Of a stretch of DNA of 64,000 nt, positions 7,750-15,609 are shown in pieces (position 1 is the stretch's first letter; each line of letters opens with the position of its first letter). The notes beneath the pieces are model-generated. The model was not told the DNA's origin. It did no database searches and saw nothing but the letters and a program-made list of their open reading frames with translations. The position numbers and the translations under genes are program-made. The DNA comes from Stanieria sp964562685 (GTDB lineage: Bacteria > Cyanobacteriota > Cyanobacteriia > Cyanobacteriales > Xenococcaceae): the NCBI GenBank assembly GCA_964562685.1, contig CAZLUP010000020.1:1-64000 (forward strand). Reading direction: 5' to 3'.

Positions 7750-8637
7750 GTGTCACAAGTAGAAAATATTTCTTTTATTCACATCCCCGTCTTAAGTAGA
7801 GAATTGATTGCAGGATTGAATATCATTCCAGGAGGACATTATTTAGACGCAACTGTAGGAGGAGGGGGACATAGTGAATTAATTTTATCGGCTGCGGAAA
7901 ATGTTAAAGTAACAGCCATAGATCGAGATGAAAATGCGATCGCAGCTACTAAAGTAAGACTTTCTCAATACTATCCTCAACAACTAGACTTTTGGCAAGG
8001 AAACTTTGCTAATTATCAACCAAATAAAATCTTATTTGATGGAATTGTGGCAGATTTGGGAGTAAGTTCTCCTCAACTCGATATAGCAGAAAGAGGCTTT
8101 AGTTTTCGTCAAACTGCACCTTTAGATATGCGGATGGATCGAAATCAATCTCTGACTGCTGCGGAAATTATCAATCATTGGGATGAAGTAGAATTAGCTA
8201 ATATCTTTTTCAAATACGGGGAAGAAAGACTATCTCGTCGAATAGCAAGAAAAATTGTCCAACAACGTCCCTTTAATACTACTACCGAATTAGCCAACGC
8301 GATCGCGTCTTCTGTTCCTCCCAAATATCGCTATGGTAGAATTAATCCTGCAACCAGAGTATTCCAAGCTTTAAGAATAGTTGTCAATCAAGAACTACAA
8401 TCCTTAGAAACTTTTTTATCAATAGCACCCCATTGGCTCAAACCAACAGGCATAATTGCTATTATTACCTTTCATAGTTTAGAAGACAGGATTGTTAAAC
8501 ATCAATTTCGCAACAATGAGTTATTAGAAGTTGTTACCAAAAAACCCATTATTCCCCAAACCGACGAACAACAGCAAAACTCTCGTTCTCGTTCTGCTAA
8601 ATTGAGATTAGCCAGGAAAATTCTTACTAATTCATAG
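7750..8637 (+). CDS. rsmH: 16S rRNA m4C1402 methyltransferase RsmH
   Basis: RsmH (MraW) N4-methylates C1402 of 16S rRNA using SAM. The 295-residue protein starts with HIPVLSRELIAGL, carries the SAM-binding ATVGGGGHSELIL near residue 35, then VADLGVSSPQLD and a PLDMRMD segment. The C-terminus has TFHSLEDRIVK and the basic RSRSAKLRLARK tail, all diagnostic. The start is a GTG at 7750 with AGGAG at 7733-7737, spacing 12. Unlike many bacteria, it is not in a division/cell-wall cluster here. A promoter-like element lies about 220 bp upstream. Length is normal and no defect is seen. Confidence 0.95.
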   Translation: MSQVENISFIHIPVLSRELIAGLNIIPGGHYLDATVGGGGHSELILSAAENVKVTAIDRDENAIAATKVRLSQYYPQQLDFWQGNFANYQPNKILFDGIVADLGVSSPQLDIAERGFSFRQTAPLDMRMDRNQSLTAAEIINHWDEVELANIFFKYGEERLSRRIARKIVQQRPFNTTTELANAIASSVPPKYRYGRINPATRVFQALRIVVNQELQSLETFLSIAPHWLKPTGIIAIITFHSLEDRIVKHQFRNNELLEVVTKKPIIPQTDEQQQNSRSRSAKLRLARKILTNS

Positions 8638-8974
8638 GCAGTTACCAGTTACCAGTCAATTAAAAATCAACAAAAAAACACTACCAACCGAAAACTCCAT
8701 CTGTCCCTTCGTTCCACTCAGGACAAGGTTTATCTGTGTGCATCTGTGGACAAACAATTAACTATCAACAATGAACAGTTACCAGTTATGGCTGTTTATT
8801 ATCCCCTATTCTCCTTTTGCCAATCAACCATCAACAAATATTACTAACTGTTAAAAAAAACTGGTTTTTTACCACCAATCCTTCAGAAATGTGTCAAACA
8901 AGATAGTGTTTATGATAGTCTATCTTTTTATCCAATACATTTATACTGTTTAACTAGCTAAGTAAACAATTTAC
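8638..8974. repeat. Repeat-filled gap with dispersed module copy
   Basis: The gap starts with TTACCAG-type heptamers at about 8640-8656. It then holds a module at roughly 8668-8776 that recurs at 53673-53765: AACAAAAAAACACTACCAA, a CTCCATCTG block and CATCTGTGGACAAACAATTA are shared. The module's middle part differs between the copies. No gene or RNA was recognised; the smc promoter should lie in the last 100 bases. Confidence 0.6.
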
Positions 8975-11900
8975 ATGGTTCACATCAAGCGCATTGAACT
9001 ATCTCACTTCAAATCTTTTGGTGGTACGGCAAAAATTCCGATTTTACCTGGTTTTACAGTTATATCAGGTCCAAATGGTTCGGGAAAGTCTAATATTCTT
9101 GATGCACTGTTGTTTTGCTTAGGTTTAGCTAGTTCTAAAGGAATGCGTGCCGATCGCTTGCCAGATCTAGTCAATCATAAACATAATAATAATGGTAATG
9201 GTCGTACATCGGAAGCAATTGTTTCAGTTACTTTTGATATTTCTGATTTAGAAGATTTAGCTGAACAAAAAGCGATCTCTTCAGTGGAATCTTCAGCTAA
9301 TTCAATTGCATTAGAAGAAATTAATCATCATAGCGATCAAGAAAATAATTCCCTTGAAGCTCAAAAAAATAATGTTGGTGTAATTGATAAATCAACCTCC
9401 AATGAATGGACGGTTACTCGTCGCCTCAAAGTTGGCAAAGGCGGTAATTATTCCTCAACTTTTTATATGAATGGCGAAGTTTGTACCGCCACAGAATTAC
9501 ATGAACAGTTGAGTCGTTTGCGAATTTATCCCGAAGGGTACAATGTAGTCTTACAAGGAGATGTTACACGCATCATTTCCATGAATGGGAAAGAAAGAAG
9601 AGAAATTATTGATGAATTAGCAGGAGTAGCAGCCTTTGATCGCAAAATTGAACAAAGTAGACGTACCTTAGAAAAAGTTCGTCAAAGAGAAGAACATTGT
9701 CATATTATTGAACAAGAACTAATTAGTAGTCGCGATCGCTTAGCATCAGACCGAATTAAAGCAGAAAAGTATCGGAAATTAAAAGAAAAAATTCAACAAC
9801 AAAAGCTATGGGAAATAGTATTGGTTTGGCGCTCCTTAACACAACAACAACAGCAACTTTTAGCAGAAATAAATCAAGGTGAAACAGAGTCAAATCAATT
9901 AACGGAAGAATTAAATCAATTAGAGTTAAAGATTACAGAAACTGCTACCCAATTAGATGAATTAAATGCTCGTGTCAAAGCATTAGGTGAAGAAGAACAA
10001 TTATCGATCGCGTCTACTTTAGCTACTCAAAAAGCCAAACGTCATCAACTGCAACAACGACAAACAGAATTACACAATCTACTTCAACAAAAGCAATTAG
10101 CTAAAGAAAAAAATGAACAAGAACTGCACAACTATCAGCAGGATTTAGCACAACTTCTTTTAGTCAAAAATAAATTAGAAACAGAAACTATTCCTCAGTT
10201 ATCTTCTAAATCCCAACAGGCTAAAGAAATATTAGCTCAAACCAGAGCAACAGCCGATCAAGTTGCAGCAGCATCAGAAGCTTGGGTACAAGAACAAGCT
10301 AATCTTACTCGTCAAATTTCAGCCATTCAAGATAGTCTTAATCCTCAACGGACTGAACAAGCAACTATTGTAGAAAGACAACATCAATTAGAAAATAAAA
10401 TTACTGAACAAACTCAACTGCTGCAAACTACTCAAGAGGAACTGGTTAAGAAACAAAACAATTTTAATGACTTATCTAATCAAGTTAAAACAGCAGAAGC
10501 CCAGATCAAACATCTTGCTCAACAATTAGCTATTACCGAACATGAATGCACCATTCAACAAGATACTCAAAAACGTCTGCTCAAAGAACAACGAGATAAA
10601 CAAAGGGAATTAGATAAATTAGAAGCGACCAAACAAGCACAACAAGAAGCCCAAGGAACTTATGCCACTCAAGTAATTATTAATGCTAATTTACCTGGAG
10701 TACATGGTTTAGTTGCTCAATTAGGACAAGTAGCAACTAATTATCAACTTGCTTTAGAAACTGCTGCGGGAGGAAGATTGGGATGTTTAGTAGTAGAGGA
10801 TGAGCAAATTGCTTCCCAAGCAATTGAATTACTAAAAGCACAACGGGCAGGTAGGGCGACTTTTTTACCTCTTAATAAAATTCAAGCACCTCGCCATCTA
10901 GATACTACTACGCTTCGTTATAATCAAGGTTTTATCGATCTGGCAGTTAATTTAATTAGTTGTGAGTCTCGTTATCAGAAAATTTTTGCTTATGTTTTTA
11001 ATAACACCGCTGTCTTTGACAATCTTAATCATGCCCGTCATCATCTCGGAAAATACCGAATTGTTACCTTAGAAGGGGAAATCTTAGAAAGTAGCGGTGC
11101 AATGACAGGAGGAAGTCAATCTTCTCGTTCTAGCTTGCATTTTGGGGCTGTTTCTACTAAAGAATCTCAGGAAGTAGAAGCCTTGAAGCAGCGATTGACA
11201 GAGATAGGCTCAATCTTATCAGACAATGACAGAATAATAGCAGATTTATCAATTCAAGTCAAGAATTTAGGCAAAGAATTAACGGAAGCGAGACAAAATG
11301 GGAGAGAGAAACAACTCCGTTTAGAACAACTTCAACAAGATATTAATCGTTTAGAAAAACAACAAGAACAATTAACTAACAACCTCCAAAATTATCAACA
11401 AGAGCAAGAAAATATTCAAATTCGTATCCAACTTTTAGCAACTAATCTTCCCGAACAAGAAATTAAACTCCAAGAATATCAACAACGTCTAGATGAATTA
11501 GAATCATCTCACAATCAAAGTGAATGGCAGGAGATTCAAGCAGTAATTAAAACTCAAGAAAACGAATTTGCTCATCAAGAAAAAATTCTTCGAGAAGCAG
11601 AAAATCAACTCAAAGATGCAGACAGTCAATACCAACGTCTGAGCGAAAAAAATGAAGCAGCAAGACAGCATCTAGTTGAATTAGAACAGGAACAAGTAGC
11701 CATCAACGATGAACAATCAACCATTAACCATCAACTGACCGAAATCGAACAGAACATAACTCAATCCGAACAACAACTACAACAATTAAACGAACAATTA
11801 GGCACAACCAAACAAGAACGCGATCGCATTGAAAGTTTGGTCAGAAAATTACAGAATCAACAGCAACAAACTTCCTGGAAACTGGAAAAATTACAAACCA

Positions 11901-12700
11901 CCCAACAAGAAAGAAATGAGACTTTACAACATCTTGAACAACAACTAGCCGAACATCAACAAGAATTTCCCGATCCTATTCCTGAAATACCTCAATTAAT
12001 CAATACCGATGAAGAAACAGAAGCAGGAGAACAAATTACTTTTGATAACATCTCCGAACAACTAGAACAGTTACAAAAACAAATTCGTAAAGGAGAAAAA
12101 AAATTAGAAGCAATGGAACCAGTAAATATGCTGGCGTTAGAAGAGTATGAAAAAACCGAAGCCAGATTACAAGAACTCTCAGAAAAATTAAGTACCATTG
12201 CAGCCGAACGAACGGAATTATTATTAAGGGTTGAAAAATTTACCACTCTTCGTTTGCGAGCATTCAAAGAAGCCTTTGACGCAGTTAATCAAAACTTCCA
12301 AACTATTTTTGCCGAACTTTCTGAAGGAGACGGACACCTACAGCTAGATGATGAAGAAGATCCTTTTAATGGTGGTTTAAATCTAGTTGCTCATCCCAAA
12401 GGAAAACCAGTTCAAAGGTTAAGTTCTATGTCTGGGGGAGAAAAATCTCTGACTGCTCTCAGTTTTATCTTTTCTCTGCAAAGATATCGCCCTTCTCCTT
12501 TCTATGCTTTTGATGAAGTCGATATGTTTTTAGATGGTGCAAATGTCGCCAGACTATCAAAAATGGTTAAAAAGCAAGCCCAACAAGCTCAGTTTTTAGT
12601 AGTTAGTTTACGTCGTCCGATGATTGAAGCTTCTGAAAGAACTATCGGTGTTACTCAAGCAAGAGGCGCGCATACTCAAGTACTGGGTATCAAACTGTAG
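8975..12700 (+). CDS. smc: Chromosome segregation protein SMC
   Basis: SMC is the ATPase core of bacterial condensin and organises and segregates the chromosome. The 1241-residue protein opens with a Walker A loop GPNGSGKSN at residues 32-40. Long coiled-coil arms (about 220-560 and 750-1090) flank a hinge around 570-720 (GVHGLVAQL, GGRLGCLVVED). The C-terminal head has the signature SSMSGGEKSLTAL and the Walker B segment FYAFDEVDMF. It is slightly longer than most SMCs because of a low-complexity, Asn/Ser/Glu-rich insertion at about residues 88-145, between Walker A and the Q-loop region. The ATG is the only good start. No scpA or scpB gene is nearby. Confidence 0.96.
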   Translation: MVHIKRIELSHFKSFGGTAKIPILPGFTVISGPNGSGKSNILDALLFCLGLASSKGMRADRLPDLVNHKHNNNGNGRTSEAIVSVTFDISDLEDLAEQKAISSVESSANSIALEEINHHSDQENNSLEAQKNNVGVIDKSTSNEWTVTRRLKVGKGGNYSSTFYMNGEVCTATELHEQLSRLRIYPEGYNVVLQGDVTRIISMNGKERREIIDELAGVAAFDRKIEQSRRTLEKVRQREEHCHIIEQELISSRDRLASDRIKAEKYRKLKEKIQQQKLWEIVLVWRSLTQQQQQLLAEINQGETESNQLTEELNQLELKITETATQLDELNARVKALGEEEQLSIASTLATQKAKRHQLQQRQTELHNLLQQKQLAKEKNEQELHNYQQDLAQLLLVKNKLETETIPQLSSKSQQAKEILAQTRATADQVAAASEAWVQEQANLTRQISAIQDSLNPQRTEQATIVERQHQLENKITEQTQLLQTTQEELVKKQNNFNDLSNQVKTAEAQIKHLAQQLAITEHECTIQQDTQKRLLKEQRDKQRELDKLEATKQAQQEAQGTYATQVIINANLPGVHGLVAQLGQVATNYQLALETAAGGRLGCLVVEDEQIASQAIELLKAQRAGRATFLPLNKIQAPRHLDTTTLRYNQGFIDLAVNLISCESRYQKIFAYVFNNTAVFDNLNHARHHLGKYRIVTLEGEILESSGAMTGGSQSSRSSLHFGAVSTKESQEVEALKQRLTEIGSILSDNDRIIADLSIQVKNLGKELTEARQNGREKQLRLEQLQQDINRLEKQQEQLTNNLQNYQQEQENIQIRIQLLATNLPEQEIKLQEYQQRLDELESSHNQSEWQEIQAVIKTQENEFAHQEKILREAENQLKDADSQYQRLSEKNEAARQHLVELEQEQVAINDEQSTINHQLTEIEQNITQSEQQLQQLNEQLGTTKQERDRIESLVRKLQNQQQQTSWKLEKLQTTQQERNETLQHLEQQLAEHQQEFPDPIPEIPQLINTDEETEAGEQITFDNISEQLEQLQKQIRKGEKKLEAMEPVNMLALEEYEKTEARLQELSEKLSTIAAERTELLLRVEKFTTLRLRAFKEAFDAVNQNFQTIFAELSEGDGHLQLDDEEDPFNGGLNLVAHPKGKPVQRLSSMSGGEKSLTALSFIFSLQRYRPSPFYAFDEVDMFLDGANVARLSKMVKKQAQQAQFLVVSLRRPMIEASERTIGVTQARGAHTQVLGIKL

Positions 12701-12795
12701 TTGATGGTTAATGGGTGATTGTTGATTAAACCTATCAAATATATAGCAGTTGAATTAAAGATTAGGACGATAGATAGAATAGTTTCATGCACCAG

Positions 12796-12885
12796 CGGTC
12801 GGAACCCGCGTCGGACGGGGCGTACAAGCTCTGGAATCAAGTTCCAGAGTCAGCCCCTCCGCAAGAGCTTAGGGAACGCCGACCG
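12796..12885. repeat. GC-rich nested palindrome
   Basis: This stretch is much richer in GC than its surroundings and folds on itself at several levels. CGGTCGG (12796) pairs with CCGACCG (12879), GGGGC (12817) with GCCCC (12853), and CTCTGGAA (12829) with TTCCAGAG (12842) around a 5-base loop. It looks like a mobile palindromic element or a structured RNA rather than a gene. An open frame across it has no coding character. Confidence 0.55.
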
Positions 12886-12899
12886 AACACCAGACACAG

Positions 12900-12933
12900 A
12901 GAGTAGGGGTAATTCATGAATTACCCCTACTCT
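12900..12933. repeat. 28-bp palindromic repeat, copy 2 (34-bp palindrome)
   Basis: A perfect 34-bp palindrome whose half-site is AGAGTAGGGGTAATTCA, immediately after the nested GC-rich palindrome. The inner 28 bp (12903-12930) begin GTAGGGG and end CCCCTAC, like the other family members, with TAATTC/GAATTA arms. The copy at 43031 has the same arms but is eroded. Confidence 0.8.
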
Positions 12934-13019
12934 AGTTCGGTTGCTATATCTAAAATCTCAACAACTTCTTTTAATTAAAGCAGGTTCGATTGCGCACACT
13001 TTTTCCATTATTAATATAG

Positions 13020-13244
13020 TATCATAAAGCAGAAAGAGATTCAGTAAAAGCTTTTGAAGACGCACAATCCCAAATAGTTACTCTTCCTAAACAAGTAAAT
13101 AATAGCAATCGAGAAATTGTAATTAGTCAAATCCAACAAATTATTATTAAATTAGAAAAAGTTCAAGTTGGTGCTACTGTTGAGCAACAAGCTAACGAAG
13201 TTATGGCTTTTGCGAAGAAAAAACTTAAAGAAATAGATAATTAA
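13020..13244 (+). pseudogene. Fragment of an unrecognised gene
   Basis: A 74-codon frame without its own start codon runs from a TAG at 13017 to a TAA at 13242. It reads, for example, YHKAERDSVKAFEDAQSQ and GATVEQQANEVMAFAKKKL: hydrophilic, helical and of ordinary coding composition. I infer that it is the 3' part of a gene whose 5' end was lost, probably by events that placed the palindromes at 12796-12933. The family is not recognised. It could instead be translated from an unusual start. Confidence 0.35.
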
Positions 13245-13328
13245 ATAAAATTATAATTATAATTTTTAAATATTTCCTTAAACCAAACAACAAAAGTTAA
13301 CGCGATCGCTATCATAAATTCTTAAAAA

Positions 13329-14141
13329 TTATCCTTTTAATTGTAATTTATTTCTTAGTGCCGTATCGTAAATAGCTTCTTGCCAATTAATTGCTGTTTT
13401 AATTTGTGCCGTAGTTAAATTTTCAACCCCAAAAAATTTAGTTTGTTTAAGATTAGCATCTCGGAAAATTGAATCAGTAAAATTGACATCACCAAAGTAA
13501 GCTTGAGCAAGATTAGCCCTGACAAAATTAGTACCTAAAAGATTAGCTCCGACAAAATCTACATCTTGTAATTCTGCTTCAATGAAACTAGCGTAACCTA
13601 AATTCGCTCCTGTTAAATAAGCACTTTTAAGGTTAGCATTATTGAGTTTTGCTTCAACCAGATTAGCATGGCTCAATTTGGCATGACTAAGGTTAGCATA
13701 ACTAAGATCTGCACCACTTAAATCAGCATAACTAAGGTCAGCATAAGCCAAATTGATGCCTCTAAAATCGGCTTCTGGTGCATTCAATCCACTTAAACTA
13801 ACATTATCCTCATTCAAATCTTGTAATGCTTGTAATCTAGCGTAACTTGTTCTTAAACCGTGAGCAGAATCAATCACTTTCCAAGCTTCATAATGAGCTT
13901 GTTTATTACGGTCGGGAGTTTCAAGGACAAATAATAATACAGCTACTAAAATACTAAAACTTTCTACTACATTTAATAATACAGATTCTCTAATTTGGCA
14001 GAGCAACCAAGATTCTAAAGGATGACATATTTTTTCAGCCCCAAAAATCGCTTCAAAAACTAAAATAAGGGCAATTAACAAAATTGTGCCAAAAAAAGCA
14101 ACAATAATACGAGTAAAAATGCGCCTTATGTGTTTTTTCAT
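13329..14141 (-). CDS. Membrane-anchored pentapeptide-repeat protein
   Basis: The 270-residue protein begins with two hydrophobic segments (about residues 10-33 and 50-72). The rest is a right-handed quadrilateral beta-helix of A(D/N)LXX pentapeptides from about residue 120 to 235, with units such as ADLSY, ADLSG, ANLSH and AKLSH. Such proteins are abundant in cyanobacteria; most have no known function. It is the last gene on the minus strand after the Ser/Thr kinase, separated by about 140 bp that contains a HIP1 site, so co-transcription is uncertain. The C-terminal TTAQIKTAINWQEAIYD is a common capping sequence of such proteins. Confidence 0.85.
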   Translation of the reverse strand: MKKHIRRIFTRIIVAFFGTILLIALILVFEAIFGAEKICHPLESWLLCQIRESVLLNVVESFSILVAVLLFVLETPDRNKQAHYEAWKVIDSAHGLRTSYARLQALQDLNEDNVSLSGLNAPEADFRGINLAYADLSYADLSGADLSYANLSHAKLSHANLVEAKLNNANLKSAYLTGANLGYASFIEAELQDVDFVGANLLGTNFVRANLAQAYFGDVNFTDSIFRDANLKQTKFFGVENLTTAQIKTAINWQEAIYDTALRNKLQLKG

Positions 14142-14279
14142 ATTATATTATTTGATTTTTTCATGGTCTTACTAGTTGTAAGATTAAGCTTTTTACTTTA
14201 GTAAGACAAGTAGCTTTCGCGCGATCGCTTTTATTATAACTATATTTTAAAAAAATAAGATTACAGCTAATATTAACTA

Positions 14280-15497
14280 TTAAACTAGATTGCTTTTAAA
14301 TTCTAATTGCTGCTTGGCATCAGGAATATTAACCATTAAAGCTTCTATTAATTCCTGATAAGAGTGAATAGAATTGTTAATTAAGATTTCTTCAATAATT
14401 AGACTTGCTATAGGTCCTATATAGTAGGCAAGTTGTTTTTCATAATATTGAATTATTTCAGCATTAGGAGCAAAAGAAACTCGATGGATAGTTGGTTCTG
14501 GTTGCTGGTTAATTTTTTTCTGAACAGTATCAAAAGAACTTGAATAAATTGGATGAGAATTATTTTGTTGCTGGTCAATAGTAACTGTTTGATTGGTAGC
14601 AATTGAATTCTTACTGATGTGTTGAATCTCTTTAAGGGCAAAAATAACTTCTGTAGCTGACTGATAGCGTAATTTTGGATTACGATTTAAAAGTTTATTT
14701 AAGACTTGAGCGAAATTATGACTAACATTGGTATAAGAACCCCATTCCCATTCAAGAGTATATAAATTTAATAAAATATTGGGTTGTTTTCCCGTTAACA
14801 AAACAATTGCAGTAACAGCTAAAGAATAAAGATCACTGCAAGGATAACAAATACCAAAATTCATTTGCTCTTCAGGAGCATAACCAATTTTACCAACAAA
14901 AGTTCTTTGAGCTACTTCACTTGATACTTGCTGAAATTTTTCTGAAACAACTGCTTGTTTACCAACTCCAAAATCAATTAAGATTGGTAATTTTTCCTCA
15001 TACAATTGCATAATATTATCAGGAGAAATATCTCGATGAATAATACCGCGCTCGTGGATATATTCTAAAACAGGTAATAAATTTAGCAACCAATTTAATA
15101 TTTCCTGTTCGGAAAAAGTTTGCCCTTGTCTTAAACGCTGTTGTAATAATTGATAATAAGATTTGCCCTGAACGTATTGCTGCACTAAAAAAAGCCGATT
15201 CTCTGCGGTAAAAGCAGCATAAAATTGGGGGATTTGTGGATGTTTTAGGTTATAGAGAATTTGTGCCTCTCGCTTAAATAAATCTCGTGATTTTTCTATT
15301 TGATCGGTAGATGTCATCACAGGAGCAAATTCTTTGAGAACACAAGGTTCATTAAAACGATAACTATCAAATGCTAGATAAGTCCGACCTAATCCTCCCT
15401 TTCCTAAAATGGCTTGAATGAGGTAACGATTGACAATTTTAGTCCCAGAAGGAATGGTGGGATAAGGTGCTGAAATAAAATTATCATTCGCTGTCAT
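14280..15497 (-). CDS. Hanks-type Ser/Thr protein kinase
   Basis: The 405-residue protein has a kinase domain at about residues 22-290. Visible are the glycine-rich loop LGKGGLGRTYLAF, the ATP-binding Lys in CVLKEF, the catalytic loop HRDISPDNIM and the metal-binding DFG in LIDFGVGKQ. The usual Lys after HRD-I is Ser here (HRDIS instead of HRDIK), a change that could affect catalysis. The C-terminal ~110 residues are low in complexity and then helical, with no membrane segment, so the protein should be cytosolic. It lies downstream of the exopolysaccharide/exosortase genes on the same strand, about 110 bp after the Wzc-like gene, and may regulate them. Confidence 0.85.
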   Translation of the reverse strand: MTANDNFISAPYPTIPSGTKIVNRYLIQAILGKGGLGRTYLAFDSYRFNEPCVLKEFAPVMTSTDQIEKSRDLFKREAQILYNLKHPQIPQFYAAFTAENRLFLVQQYVQGKSYYQLLQQRLRQGQTFSEQEILNWLLNLLPVLEYIHERGIIHRDISPDNIMQLYEEKLPILIDFGVGKQAVVSEKFQQVSSEVAQRTFVGKIGYAPEEQMNFGICYPCSDLYSLAVTAIVLLTGKQPNILLNLYTLEWEWGSYTNVSHNFAQVLNKLLNRNPKLRYQSATEVIFALKEIQHISKNSIATNQTVTIDQQQNNSHPIYSSSFDTVQKKINQQPEPTIHRVSFAPNAEIIQYYEKQLAYYIGPIASLIIEEILINNSIHSYQELIEALMVNIPDAKQQLEFKSNLV

Positions 15498-15609
15498 AGT
15501 TATACTTTCGCTTAAACTGTATTCAAATTAGACAGCGATCGAGAAAAACTAGAGAAACTAGTAAATAATAGACTTGTAAAACTTTTTTGTTAATGATTTG
15601 CTGGCAAGA

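Noticed and set aside
11992..12267. Reverse-strand open frame within smc
   Set aside because: It is an antisense shadow of the coiled-coil coding region, with no start signals or protein-like features.
12719..12919. A 66-codon open frame across the GC-rich palindromes
   Set aside because: Its sequence is dictated by nested inverted repeats, it begins in a TTG without a Shine-Dalgarno sequence and it has no protein-like composition.
12961..12995. GCAGGTTCGATTGCGC resembling a tRNA T-arm
   Set aside because: The 70 bases upstream do not fold into a tRNA cloverleaf.
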